Source: CAG-1031 sp964391735
GTDB lineage: Bacteria > Bacteroidota > Bacteroidia > Bacteroidales > Muribaculaceae
Reading direction: 5' to 3'
Length of the DNA: 30,578 bases
Assembly (NCBI GenBank): GCA_964391735.1
Contig: CAYMNF010000020.1
Location: 1-30,578, forward strand
Shown: positions 1-7,861 of the stretch, in pieces
How the letters are laid out: each line of letters begins with the position of its first letter
Position numbering within the stretch: position 1 is the stretch's first letter
The notes under the pieces: generated by a model
What the model saw: the letters and a program-made list of their open reading frames with translations, nothing else
The model's database searches: none
Told to the model about the DNA's origin: nothing
Translations under genes and position numbers: made by a program

Positions 1-352
1 TCTTGAGGTTGACGGCGATGACGGCATCCCATTGTGCCTCGGTCATGCGCATCATCAGTGAGTCTTTGGTAATACCGGCATTGTTCACAAGGATGTCAAT
101 GCGGCCAAAATCCTTCACCACCTCCTCAACTGTCTCGGCGGTCTGTGCAAAATCGGCGGCGTTTGAGGCGTATCCCTTGCACTGAACACCAAGTGCCTCA
201 ATCTCCTCCTGTGTCTTTTTCCCGTTCTCATCAATCACCAGGTCGGTGAAAGCAATGTTAGCACCTTCGCGGGCAAAACGCAGTGCCAAAGCCTTGCCGA
301 TACCGCGGGCAGCACCGGTGATCAAAGCTGTTTTTCCTTCAAGAAGTTTCAT
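1..352 (-). CDS. fabG: 3-oxoacyl-[ACP] reductase FabG, N-terminal part
   Basis: This is a short-chain dehydrogenase/reductase that would reduce 3-oxoacyl-ACP with NADPH in the cytosolic fatty-acid elongation cycle. The gene runs off the left edge; about 117 N-terminal residues are visible. The start ATG is at 350-352 and the protein opens MKLLEGKTALITGAARGIGK, so the Rossmann cofactor motif TGxxxGIG is at residues 13-20. The NNAG motif (within DILVNNAGITKDSLM) follows near residue 90, as is usual for FabG. The catalytic Ser and YxxxK lie outside the window. A well-formed Bacteroidota promoter lies upstream (415-446), giving a leader of roughly 55 nt. The assignment to FabG rather than another SDR rests on the ITKDSLMMRM segment, which is typical of FabG. 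Confidence 0.88.
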   Translation of the reverse strand, partial: MKLLEGKTALITGAARGIGKALALRFAREGANIAFTDLVIDENGKKTQEEIEALGVQCKGYASNAADFAQTAETVEEVVKDFGRIDILVNNAGITKDSLMMRMTEAQWDAVIAVNLK

Positions 353-414
353 TTTTTATACTTGATTTTGTCAGAAATATCTTTCTAAAAACCTTTCATT
401 GGCCTTTGTATCGG

Positions 415-446
415 CAAAGTTAAACAAAAGAGTTAAGATATTCAAA
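415..446 (-). promoter_or_regulatory. Bacteroidota-type promoter of fabG
   Basis: Read on the minus strand, TAACTTTG at 422-415 matches the -7 consensus TAnnTTTG exactly. TTTG at 446-443 matches the -33 element, with a 20-bp spacer. This is the best full match in the window. Predicted transcription start is around 405-411. Confidence 0.72.
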
Positions 447-503
447 CGCATAATAAACAACAAAGGCTGCATCAGTTTATTTTGACACAGCCTCTTGATT
501 TAG

Positions 504-575
<72 letters not shown>

Positions 576-588
576 ATGTTTTGCGCTG

Positions 589-620
589 CAAAGGTAAGGC
601 GTTTATTAGGCTATGTCAAC
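589..620 (-). promoter_or_regulatory. promoter of the tRNA-fMet gene
   Basis: TACCTTTG on the minus strand (596-589) is a perfect TAnnTTTG -7 element, ending 13 nt before the tRNA 5' end. A GTTG (620-617) stands in for the -33 TTTG at a 20-bp spacing. The regulator gene upstream ends at 676, so the tRNA probably has its own transcript. Confidence 0.6.
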
Positions 621-675
621 CCCTAACGCGTTAATTAGTGTTAAGGAGGGTTTTAAAGCTCTATGCTCCAACCCT

Positions 676-2406
676 TTAGTCCAGTCCGCGAATGACATCC
701 TCCAAGGACTCTTCCGGGGACAACCCCATTCGCTCACGCAAGCGGTGTCGTTTGGACTTTAGGCTGCCGGGAGTCATCATCAGCATCCGGGCTATTTGCT
801 TCATGCCCGGGCCGGCCTTTATGTACACAGCCAATTGGATATCCCCCTCGGTCAGAGACGGGTACCGTTGTTTTAAGTGTTTGGCGAAATCAGGGCTTAC
901 GCTTTCAAAAACCCTCTGAAATTGCTCCCACTCCTTTTTCCCACTCTCGTGCATCCGTATCATTGAGGTTATCTCAGACATGTTGGCCTGTGATAGGTCC
1001 CCGCGACTATGCAACTTTTCTATATCCTCCTTCACCGCCCTCAGCACATTATCTTTCTCGGTCATTATCAGGGAAGTGGAAATAATCTTTCTTCGCTCTT
1101 TCTCCACTTCAAGCTGCAGGGTTGCCTGCTTCAATTCCGCCTCACGGGCACGAATCTTCTCACGATTGATACGCAGGCGCAATAGCAGGAATATTGTGCC
1201 TGAAACGATTATGAACAACGCACCCACAATAGCCAACCACAGCTTGCGGCTTGCCTCACGCCGCTCATTTTCCAAACGCCTTTGGAAATACTCAGCCTTC
1301 AGCCGTGCCTCATTGATCTTTGCTTTGTCCCTGGCATTTTGGAAGATGCTGTCAGCTTCAACACTTAGCTTGAGGTAAGTCAGGGCGCTGTCATACGCCA
1401 TCACACCGGCACACCGGTCACTGTTAAGACGAAGGCAATACGCCGCCACATCCATCCCAATTGGATTGCCGGTTTCCTTCCCCTCCTTCAAAACGCGTTT
1501 TGCCACCTCAATGTCCGGCCTCGCCAAAGCCTCGGCCTCATCACGGCAACCATCTAAAAGTTTGTTTTCAGCCAGATACTCCCTGAACCGCATTAGCTCC
1601 TTCTGCCGTTGCGGGGAGTTTTTCATCATGTCAATCCCCTCACGCAGCGCAGTAGTATCCCCTACAGCGCCAAGGTTTATTAAGAGTTTGGAATAGACAA
1701 ACTCATTGGTAAAAGTGACGTGGGCTTTTTTAAGGCTATCCAAGACCGCCCTGGACGAATCGGGCAGGCCCATAGCCTTGAGAATCAGTGCACGGTTTAT
1801 CTGCGTAATGTTATACCGGGTTTTCAGCCCTAACCCCCAATATAGGTCAGCCGCCTGTTGGCACAGTGAAAGGGCATCCCGGTAGCCGGTTTCACCAAGT
1901 TGCAGATATATCAGGGACAAAACGTTAGCAGTATTAGCCCACATCAGGCTGTCAGCCGTTGTCTTGAAATACTGCAGGGCCGCACCTGCATCACTCATAT
2001 ACTCAATCAGGTCACGGGTGCTCTGTCTTCCCCGCACCACTTTTAACCGTGCATAGTCGTATGGGTATTTCACCGTATCCATCATAGCCAACGCAAGGTC
2101 CCGATAACTCCCGGCGCTGTCAAACATATCCTTGCGGCTAAACTGCAAAGCTTTCCAATAATAAAACCGTGCCTTTAGCTGTTTATTATCAGGAAGAGTG
2201 CTACATCTATCTTCCAATTCGGCCGTAAGGCGCGGCATCTGAGAATCGGCGGGATTGTCAAACGCATACCACCTGTCCATCAACTCGATGATTGAGTCGG
2301 CCCGGGGGTCTATCGGCTCCCAACGCCACAGCCGAATGTCCTCCGTACGGTTGCAACCGAGACACAGGCATAATAGCAAAAGGAGGCAGGATGGCAATAA
2401 ACGCAT
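676..2406 (-). CDS. Membrane-anchored TPR sensor with cytoplasmic LuxR-like HTH
   Basis: This is a 576-residue single-chain regulator of a kind common in Bacteroidales. The N-terminus is a hydrophobic signal ending in Gly17-Cys18, a weak lipobox, so it may be a lipoprotein. Residues about 35-385 are helical TPR-like repeats that would lie in the periplasm. One membrane span follows at about 389-411 (LAIVGALFIIVSGTIFLLL), then a charged coiled coil at about 412-465. A C-terminal helix-turn-helix at about 515-565 has the LTEGDIQLAVYIKAG...IARML...SLKSKRHRLRERMGL pattern of LuxR/NarL-type domains. The layout suggests a periplasmic peptide or protein signal relayed to tethered DNA binding. It diverges from the secreted protein gene at 2539 across a 132-bp gap, which makes that gene a natural target; this is inference. 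The start ATG sits only 4 nt after a -7 box. No ligand can be named. Confidence 0.82.
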   Translation of the reverse strand: MRLLPSCLLLLLCLCLGCNRTEDIRLWRWEPIDPRADSIIELMDRWYAFDNPADSQMPRLTAELEDRCSTLPDNKQLKARFYYWKALQFSRKDMFDSAGSYRDLALAMMDTVKYPYDYARLKVVRGRQSTRDLIEYMSDAGAALQYFKTTADSLMWANTANVLSLIYLQLGETGYRDALSLCQQAADLYWGLGLKTRYNITQINRALILKAMGLPDSSRAVLDSLKKAHVTFTNEFVYSKLLINLGAVGDTTALREGIDMMKNSPQRQKELMRFREYLAENKLLDGCRDEAEALARPDIEVAKRVLKEGKETGNPIGMDVAAYCLRLNSDRCAGVMAYDSALTYLKLSVEADSIFQNARDKAKINEARLKAEYFQRRLENERREASRKLWLAIVGALFIIVSGTIFLLLRLRINREKIRAREAELKQATLQLEVEKERRKIISTSLIMTEKDNVLRAVKEDIEKLHSRGDLSQANMSEITSMIRMHESGKKEWEQFQRVFESVSPDFAKHLKQRYPSLTEGDIQLAVYIKAGPGMKQIARMLMMTPGSLKSKRHRLRERMGLSPEESLEDVIRGLD

Positions 2407-2410
2407 GGTG

Positions 2411-2418
2411 CAAATTTA
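2411..2418 (-). promoter_or_regulatory. -7 promoter element of the TPR/HTH regulator
   Basis: TAAATTTG on the minus strand matches TAnnTTTG exactly. Only four bases (CACC) separate it from the start ATG, so transcription would begin at or beside the start codon. I do not see a convincing -33 TTTG at the right spacing, which lowers confidence. Confidence 0.42.
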
Positions 2419-2440
2419 CACGCAAAAAGCCTAAAAACCA

Positions 2441-2448
2441 TAATTTTG
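2441..2448 (+). promoter_or_regulatory. -7 promoter element for the secreted-protein gene
   Basis: TAATTTTG on the plus strand matches TAnnTTTG exactly. A TTTA at 2415-2418 is a poor -33 element at 22 bp. The leader to the start at 2539 would be about 85 nt and would contain the TGCTACCC direct repeats at 2455-2473. Confidence 0.45.
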
Positions 2449-2454
2449 CGAGGG

Positions 2455-2473
2455 TGCTACCCTATTGCTACCC
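2455..2473 (+). repeat. Direct repeat TGCTACCC x2, 11-bp period (candidate operator)
   Basis: TGCTACCC occurs at 2455-2462 and again at 2466-2473, start-to-start 11 bp, close to one helical turn. The repeats lie just downstream of the plus-strand -7 box, between the divergent regulator and secreted-protein genes. Placement fits a repressor or roadblock site; no binding protein is proven. Confidence 0.35.
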
Positions 2474-2538
2474 CAAGTTTTTTGCACCGCAGGTTGGTGC
2501 CTCAATAATTTTACGGCACAAACCTAATAGTTAGATTT

Positions 2539-4755
2539 ATGAAAAGTTTTTTCTTTACCTTACTGATTTCAGCAACGACACTGTTTGCGGCGGGTACGGG
2601 TCTACCGTCGGCGCACTTGCTTTTAAGACACAATCCTGAGAGACAATCCGGGGGTACACGCGTCCGTGAGATTGAAAACTTCTACCCTCAAAAAGCCACC
2701 CCTGCCTCACGCGGCGGCGTGGAGCCGGAGAGGCCTGAGGGGGCTGTGGACATCAAGTGTACCCTTCAGTTCAATCCCGAGAAATATGAGCCCTTTTCAG
2801 TCATGGCCTACAATAAGACATCTGATGCCGAAAAGCTATACAGTGAGACCAGTAATACCGTCACCTTGACCTTGCAGCCGGGAAAATATGACTTTATGGC
2901 ATCCTTTCTCAAGAAGAATCCCACCCCCGTTAGCCAATGGGGTAACACCGACAACTTTATCCTTGTTATTGTTGAGAATGTAGAGGTAAGTGAGGGGAAG
3001 GAGGTCATATTTGACGCTTCCCGGTCGCAGAACAGACTGCGCTTTTCCCCCATCGGACCCGATGGCGAGCTATTGACACTTGACCATAGACTGCTTACTG
3101 ACCTTCAGACAGAGGAAACCCAAACTTTGACCGAAGGGAATATTGACGAAATCCAGGCATACATCAATGTCTGGCACCAAGAGTATGGGTTGATATGGCA
3201 GATGTTTACCGATATGGCATATAACTATTCAGCTGAAACACCTGACGGGGGATTCTATGAGGGTGCTTCAGCTCTTGACCTGTTCGTCAACAACGTCAGC
3301 GACAAGTACAGATTCTCAGAGTGCCAGGCGTTGGCGGGCAAAAACAACCGTACAAACTTGGTTGCCCTATGGGCGGAAGGATGCAAGGATCAGACTGTAT
3401 CAAACGACCCGAAACACTTTCACACCTTTGAGCCAACCTTTGTGCGCTCGCCGCTTTCCGACCAAAACTATGAAACCGGCCTCGCCGTCTGGCCTAAATT
3501 TGGTGTAACAGCTGAACAAGGCCGATATTCATCCATTAACATCTCTCGGTTTGACGACAAGCTTGACAAACTTGATGTGTGTATACCCCACGGTGGCGAC
3601 AGCCAATTTACTGACCTCATATATACCTTTGATTATTATCAGACTGAGAGTGCCTTTGAAAAAATGTGGTCACCTTTATTCATGGAACAGGATGGCCGTC
3701 TTATTTCAAAATTCAAAAGCGTGTTGACAGAAAACATTCTCATAGGGCCCGACCTCAGGGGAGATTATCTGGCACCCGGTGCCAAAGGTGTAGAGTATGA
3801 CGCATCCTTATCAAAACCTCAATTTGGCGGGAATACACCCGTGTGCAACTTTACTATTTATGAAATGCGCCGGCCGGGAGCCCCTGAACCGGATCCCAGT
3901 GTTTTCCACTTTTATCTTGGGCGTGCCGGAGAGGTTCGGGATATTGATCGATTTAACTCGACCCTTATTCTTGACATTGACGGCAAGGAGGTGGCATCCT
4001 CATTGGAAGATGTGTGGGAATGGGCCTACAATTGCGGATACGAGGGTATGACCCGGGCCAAGCACCACTTCCACCTTGAGAACAGCAATGTGATTGTTGA
4101 CGGCCTTCCCGGGGTTAACATCACTGATGTAACTTTTGACAAAGGGAACACTGACTGTTGGCCCCCTGAACTGCGTATGGTCAACTTCAAGGATAACAAC
4201 GGCCTGCTGACGGACCGTTTCGCACGTGGCTCCGACGGTAACCTCGGCATGTATGGGGGAGACTTCAACATGCGCGGGGTGGATGAGCTGCGCGAAAACG
4301 GCTGGAGTATGATTTATTGGACATACGCCCCGGCAGACTGGAAAGTGGAATATGCGCCGTACGGCGACGATTCCTTCTCGCCATTAGAGGTTGACGAGCG
4401 TCCCGAATACTTCATGTTCCCGGCATTTGGTGCTTTTATGCAGGCGAATCTGGAGCAGGTAACACGCAAAAGCCCCACCGGCTGGTTTGATCTGAGGGTT
4501 ACCTTGACTGACGCTGCCGGCAACACACAATCTCAGCTAATCTCGCCGGCCTTCAAGATTGAGGCAAACGTCGGCCTTTCTACCCCTGATGTCGCACCCG
4601 AATTCTCTGTAACCGTTGACGGCAACAACATTGTCTGTCCTGTCGGCGCAGTTGTCTACAACCTTGCCGGCCAACGTGTGGCAACAACCAATCTACCCGC
4701 CGGGGTTTACCTTGTCACCTATTCAGGCCTTACCACCAAAGTTATTGTAAGATAA
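2539..4755 (+). CDS. Large secreted protein with T9SS-like C-terminal tail, function unknown
   Basis: I do not recognise the main body of this 738-residue protein. The N-terminus (MKSFFFTLLISATTLFAAG) is a clear signal peptide, cleaved near residue 19. Residues about 70-170 look like a beta-rich domain (NTVTLTLQPGKYDFMASF and similar). The middle part is rich in Trp, Tyr, Asp and Asn, which suits an extracellular beta protein. The last 65 or so residues end VVYNLAGQRVATTNLPAGVYLV then TTKVIVR. That matches the YNxxGxxV...L..GvYlv.....TxKvvv pattern of Por-type secretion tails, so the protein is probably surface-exposed or secreted. The start ATG is at 2539. It diverges from the membrane-tethered TPR/HTH regulator and is followed by a strong hairpin at 4778-4810. 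No catalytic motif is evident. Confidence 0.75.
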   Translation: MKSFFFTLLISATTLFAAGTGLPSAHLLLRHNPERQSGGTRVREIENFYPQKATPASRGGVEPERPEGAVDIKCTLQFNPEKYEPFSVMAYNKTSDAEKLYSETSNTVTLTLQPGKYDFMASFLKKNPTPVSQWGNTDNFILVIVENVEVSEGKEVIFDASRSQNRLRFSPIGPDGELLTLDHRLLTDLQTEETQTLTEGNIDEIQAYINVWHQEYGLIWQMFTDMAYNYSAETPDGGFYEGASALDLFVNNVSDKYRFSECQALAGKNNRTNLVALWAEGCKDQTVSNDPKHFHTFEPTFVRSPLSDQNYETGLAVWPKFGVTAEQGRYSSINISRFDDKLDKLDVCIPHGGDSQFTDLIYTFDYYQTESAFEKMWSPLFMEQDGRLISKFKSVLTENILIGPDLRGDYLAPGAKGVEYDASLSKPQFGGNTPVCNFTIYEMRRPGAPEPDPSVFHFYLGRAGEVRDIDRFNSTLILDIDGKEVASSLEDVWEWAYNCGYEGMTRAKHHFHLENSNVIVDGLPGVNITDVTFDKGNTDCWPPELRMVNFKDNNGLLTDRFARGSDGNLGMYGGDFNMRGVDELRENGWSMIYWTYAPADWKVEYAPYGDDSFSPLEVDERPEYFMFPAFGAFMQANLEQVTRKSPTGWFDLRVTLTDAAGNTQSQLISPAFKIEANVGLSTPDVAPEFSVTVDGNNIVCPVGAVVYNLAGQRVATTNLPAGVYLVTYSGLTTKVIVR

Positions 4756-4777
4756 AACCTATCCCCGAACATACATC

Positions 4778-4810
4778 GCACCCCAAAGTTTGTTGCAAAC
4801 TTTGGGGTGC
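4778..4810. terminator. Bidirectional hairpin between convergent genes
   Basis: A perfect inverted repeat: arm GCACCCCAAAGTTT at 4778-4791 and its exact complement at 4797-4810. The GTTGC between them can add one more G:C pair. It sits 23 nt after the stop at 4755 and 24 nt before the end of panB at 4834, so it can end both transcripts. The U-tract is weak (TGTTATTATT on the plus side). Confidence 0.75.
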
Positions 4811-4833
4811 TGTTATTATTGAGTCGGTTGAAA

Positions 4834-5652
4834 TCAGTATTGCTCGGCAGCGTTGGGGAAATCGCCGGTTTTTACATCGTCAACATAGCGACCGACACCC
4901 TCCAAGACTACCCCGGCGACATCGGCGTACCGACGCAAAAAACGGGGTGAGAAGCCCTTATTGATTCCCAACATATCATGCATCACCAGAATCTGCCCGT
5001 CACATGCACTGCCGGCCCCGATGCCTATTGTGGGTATCTCAAGCGAGTTGCTTACCTTAGCTGCCAACTCGGCCGGAATCTTCTCTAACACAACGGCAAA
5101 ACAGCCCAACTCCTGAAGTATCAGCGCATCCTCCATCAGTTTGTCAGCTTCAGCTTCCTCGCGGGCACGTACGTTGTAACTGCCAAACTTATTGATGGAC
5201 TGGGGTGTAAGACCTAAGTGACCGCACACAGGGATGCCGGCTGATAGGATGCGCTCAACAGACTCACGTATCTCGCAACCGCCCTCAAGTTTCACTGCCT
5301 CGGCATTGCTCTCCTTCATTATGCGCACAGCACTCTGCAACGCCTGCTTTGAGTTGCCCTGATATGACCCGAACGGCATGTCACACACCACCAAAGCACG
5401 CTCGGCGCCCTTTGTGACGCTTGTGGCCATGAAAATCATCTGCTCAAGGGTGACAGGCAGCGTGGTAGTGTTACCCATCATAACATTGCTGGCAGAGTCG
5501 CCCACAAGAATCATATCCACCCCGGCGGCATCAATCAAGCGGGCCATTGAATAATCGTACGCCGTCAGACAGGCTATTTTTTCACCCCGCTGCTTCATCT
5601 CGATGAGGCGGCGGGTTGTCACTTTGCGACGGCTCTCAGTGTATGTCGACAT
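4834..5652 (-). CDS. panB: 3-methyl-2-oxobutanoate hydroxymethyltransferase
   Basis: PanB transfers a hydroxymethyl group from 5,10-methylene-tetrahydrofolate to 2-oxoisovalerate, giving ketopantoate for pantothenate and CoA synthesis in the cytosol. The protein is 272 residues, near the family length (about 264 in E. coli). It shows the TIM-barrel signatures LTAYDYSMARLIDAAGVD and VGDSASNVMMG with the likely metal ligand Asp52. A second ligand Asp91 lies in CDMPFGSYQ. VKLEGG and GIGAGSACDGQILVMHD follow in order. The start ATG is at 5650-5652, downstream of a -7 box at 5681-5688. The gene stands alone: no panC or panD is adjacent. Confidence 0.96.
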   Translation of the reverse strand: MSTYTESRRKVTTRRLIEMKQRGEKIACLTAYDYSMARLIDAAGVDMILVGDSASNVMMGNTTTLPVTLEQMIFMATSVTKGAERALVVCDMPFGSYQGNSKQALQSAVRIMKESNAEAVKLEGGCEIRESVERILSAGIPVCGHLGLTPQSINKFGSYNVRAREEAEADKLMEDALILQELGCFAVVLEKIPAELAAKVSNSLEIPTIGIGAGSACDGQILVMHDMLGINKGFSPRFLRRYADVAGVVLEGVGRYVDDVKTGDFPNAAEQY

Positions 5653-5665
5653 TTTTGATTTAAAT

Positions 5666-5697
5666 TTTCAAATTTCGGGGCAAAATTAGTAACTTTG
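5666..5697 (+). promoter_or_regulatory. Promoter of the GT9-ruvB-LtaS-like operon
   Basis: TAACTTTG at 5690-5697 matches TAnnTTTG exactly, with TTTC at 5666-5669 as a one-mismatch -33 element at a 20-bp spacing. It is the only strong promoter match I noticed before the tightly packed run of genes ending at 18344. Its -7 box covers the TTG codon at 5695, ruling that codon out as a start. Confidence 0.6.
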
Positions 5698-5712
5698 ACA
5701 AAATTTTACAAT
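5681..5712 (-). promoter_or_regulatory. Promoter of panB
   Basis: TAATTTTG on the minus strand (5688-5681) matches TAnnTTTG exactly. ATTG at 5712-5709 is one base off the -33 TTTG, at a 20-bp spacing. Predicted leader is 20-25 nt. It overlaps the divergent promoter of the GT9 operon. Confidence 0.6.
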
Positions 5713-5724
5713 CACTCCCCCCAA

Positions 5725-6825
5725 ATGTCACAAAGCAAAACCGCCAAGGGAAATCCCGGACAAACAGTGCTGATAACCAGGTTCTCAGCCATTGGGGATG
5801 TGGCTATGACAATACCGGTTGTGTACAGCGTCTGTCGCTCAAATCCACAGATGCGGTTCGTTATGGTGACACGACCCTCGATGGCCACGATGATGATTAA
5901 CCGCCCTGAGAATCTTGAGGTTGAGGGTATCAATCTCAAGGAGTATGCCGGGGTGCAAGGGATTTGGCGACTCTTCAAGTATCTGTATGCCAAATATCAG
6001 TTCAGCGCGTATGCCGACTTGCATAACGTCTTACGCACACGCTTGTTGGAGCTATTTTGCCGCCTGAAGGGTATTAAGGTCGCCCGGTTGAACAAAGAGC
6101 GCAGTCACCGTCGAGCTCTGACGCGAAAGACTCGCAAGGTTATGCTGCCGATGACCTCACAACGGGCTCGCTACCGTGCTGTGTTCTTTGAGTTGGGCCT
6201 GGGGGTGGATGACCGGTTTACCTCACTGTTTGGCTCGGAAAAGGCCGATCCTGACAGTTTTGCTGCCATAACAACACCAAAGCTGCCCGGGGAAAGGTGG
6301 ATAGGGATTGCACCCTTTGCCGCCCACCGCGGAAAGATTTACCCGCCCGAGAAGATGCTGAACGTGGCTAAAGCCCTGGGGGCCGACCCGCGTAACCGCC
6401 TGTTTCTGTTTGGCGGTGGCGGGGATGAGCAGAAGATACTTGAGGGATGGGCTGACAAAATTGAGGGGGCTTGCTCACTTGCCGGGAAAAAGTTCGGCTT
6501 CCCCACCGAGTTGGCGTTGCAGTCTCATCTTGATGTAATGATATCAATGGACTCTGCCAACATGCACCTTGCCTCCCTGGTGGGTGTGCCGGTGGTATCG
6601 ATATGGGGTGCCACTCACCCCTATTGCGGCTTCAAAGGGTTCCACCAGAGTGATGCCAACACAATACAACTTGCACTTACATGCCGCCCGTGCTCGGTAT
6701 TTGGCAACAAGCCATGTCACCGCGGGGATTATCATTGCCTGGCAGGGATAGCCCCGGCATTGATTGTTGACCGTGTGAATGCAATTATTGACAACAACGA
6801 AAAGTCAAGAACTGAAGTGTCATGA
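5725..6825 (+). CDS. Glycosyltransferase family 9 (heptosyltransferase-like)
   Basis: This GT9 enzyme would transfer ADP-heptose or a similar sugar to the growing LPS inner core on the cytosolic face. It has 366 residues from the ATG at 5725. An upstream TTG at 5695 in the same frame lies in the promoter -7 box, so I rejected it. The N-terminal Rossmann half opens TVLITRFSAIGDVAMTIP, the family acceptor-side glycine motif. The C-terminal half has IAPFAAHRGKIYPPEKM and MDSANMHLASLVGVPVVSIWGATHP, the usual D(S/x)xxMHLAaxxGxPvvxlfG nucleotide-sugar signature. Near the end is a Cys-rich segment (CRPCSVFGNKPCHRGDYHC) often seen in this family. Its last codon overlaps ruvB by 4 nt (ATGA). The exact sugar is not determined. 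Confidence 0.88.
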   Translation: MSQSKTAKGNPGQTVLITRFSAIGDVAMTIPVVYSVCRSNPQMRFVMVTRPSMATMMINRPENLEVEGINLKEYAGVQGIWRLFKYLYAKYQFSAYADLHNVLRTRLLELFCRLKGIKVARLNKERSHRRALTRKTRKVMLPMTSQRARYRAVFFELGLGVDDRFTSLFGSEKADPDSFAAITTPKLPGERWIGIAPFAAHRGKIYPPEKMLNVAKALGADPRNRLFLFGGGGDEQKILEGWADKIEGACSLAGKKFGFPTELALQSHLDVMISMDSANMHLASLVGVPVVSIWGATHPYCGFKGFHQSDANTIQLALTCRPCSVFGNKPCHRGDYHCLAGIAPALIVDRVNAIIDNNEKSRTEVS

Positions 6826-7859
6826 ATCAGGAGGATTTTGACATACGCAATGCCGCCGAGTCAGTGCCCGGTACCGACCGCGACGCCGAAAAGGCTTTGC
6901 GACCGACCACCTTTGACACATTCACCGGGCAAGAAAAGATTCTTGAGAATCTGAAAGTATTTGTTGCGGCGGCGCGGCTACGCGGCGAGTCTTTGGACCA
7001 CGTACTTTTGCACGGCCCCCCGGGGTTGGGCAAGACAACCCTGTCAGGAATCATTGCAAATGAGTTAGGGGTAGGCCTAAAAGTAACCTCGGGACCGGTG
7101 CTTGACAAGCCCGGGGACCTGGCGGGGATACTGACGTCGCTTGAGGAGAATGATGTCCTTTTCATTGACGAGATTCACCGGCTCAGCCCGGTTGTGGAGG
7201 AGTACCTTTACTCGGCAATGGAAGATTACCGTATTGACATTATGATTGACAAGGGGCCGGGTGCCCGGTCGGTACAGCTGACGCTTGCCCCCTTCACCCT
7301 TGTCGGGGCCACGACCCGTTCGGGCCTGCTTACCTCCCCCCTGCGTGCTCGTTTCGGCATAAACCTGCACCTTGAGTATTATGACCACGACGTGCTGCAA
7401 CAGATCATCCGGCGGTCTGCGGCGTTGCTGAGGGTGCGGATATCTCCCGAGGCTGAGCATGAGATAGCCCTGCGCAGCCGTGGCACCCCACGCATTGCCA
7501 ATGCCCTGTTGCGCCGCATGCGTGACTTTGCCCAGGTCAAAGGGTCGGGGGCTATTGATGAGGCCATTGCACGTTTTGGCCTCGAGGCCCTGAATATTGA
7601 CCGATACGGTCTTGATGAAATAGACCACAAGATTCTTTCAACCATAATTGACAAATTCAATGGCGGCCCGGTTGGGCTTACTACCATTGCCACAGCCCTT
7701 GGCGAGGATGCCGGGACTATTGAGGAGGTGTATGAGCCCTTCCTGATTAAGGAGGGATTTATACAACGCACACCCCGCGGGCGTGTGGTAACACCCTTGG
7801 CATGGCGACACCTTGGTAAGACGCCACCCCTGGCCGGGTTGTTTGGCAACGAGTTGTAG
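6822..7859 (+). CDS. ruvB: Holliday junction branch migration ATPase RuvB
   Basis: RuvB is the hexameric AAA+ motor that, with RuvA, drives Holliday-junction branch migration during recombination and repair. The protein has 345 residues, the family norm. Walker A is GPPGLGKT at residues 65-72, Walker B is LFIDEIH at about 113-119, and GATTRSG (sensor 1) and the SPLRARFG arginine region follow. The C-terminal winged helix ends GFIQRTPRGRVVTP. The start overlaps the GT9 stop (ATGA), and the stop is 2 nt before the first LtaS-like gene, so it is translated within an envelope operon. ruvA and ruvC are not in the window. Confidence 0.97.
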   Translation: MNQEDFDIRNAAESVPGTDRDAEKALRPTTFDTFTGQEKILENLKVFVAAARLRGESLDHVLLHGPPGLGKTTLSGIIANELGVGLKVTSGPVLDKPGDLAGILTSLEENDVLFIDEIHRLSPVVEEYLYSAMEDYRIDIMIDKGPGARSVQLTLAPFTLVGATTRSGLLTSPLRARFGINLHLEYYDHDVLQQIIRRSAALLRVRISPEAEHEIALRSRGTPRIANALLRRMRDFAQVKGSGAIDEAIARFGLEALNIDRYGLDEIDHKILSTIIDKFNGGPVGLTTIATALGEDAGTIEEVYEPFLIKEGFIQRTPRGRVVTPLAWRHLGKTPPLAGLFGNEL

Positions 7860-7861
7860 AA

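Noticed and set aside
618..651. Imperfect hairpin (AACCCCTAAC with GTTAAGGAGGGTT) after the TPR/HTH regulator
   Set aside because: The stem has a bulge and partly overlaps the tRNA promoter's -33 element; too weak to call a terminator.
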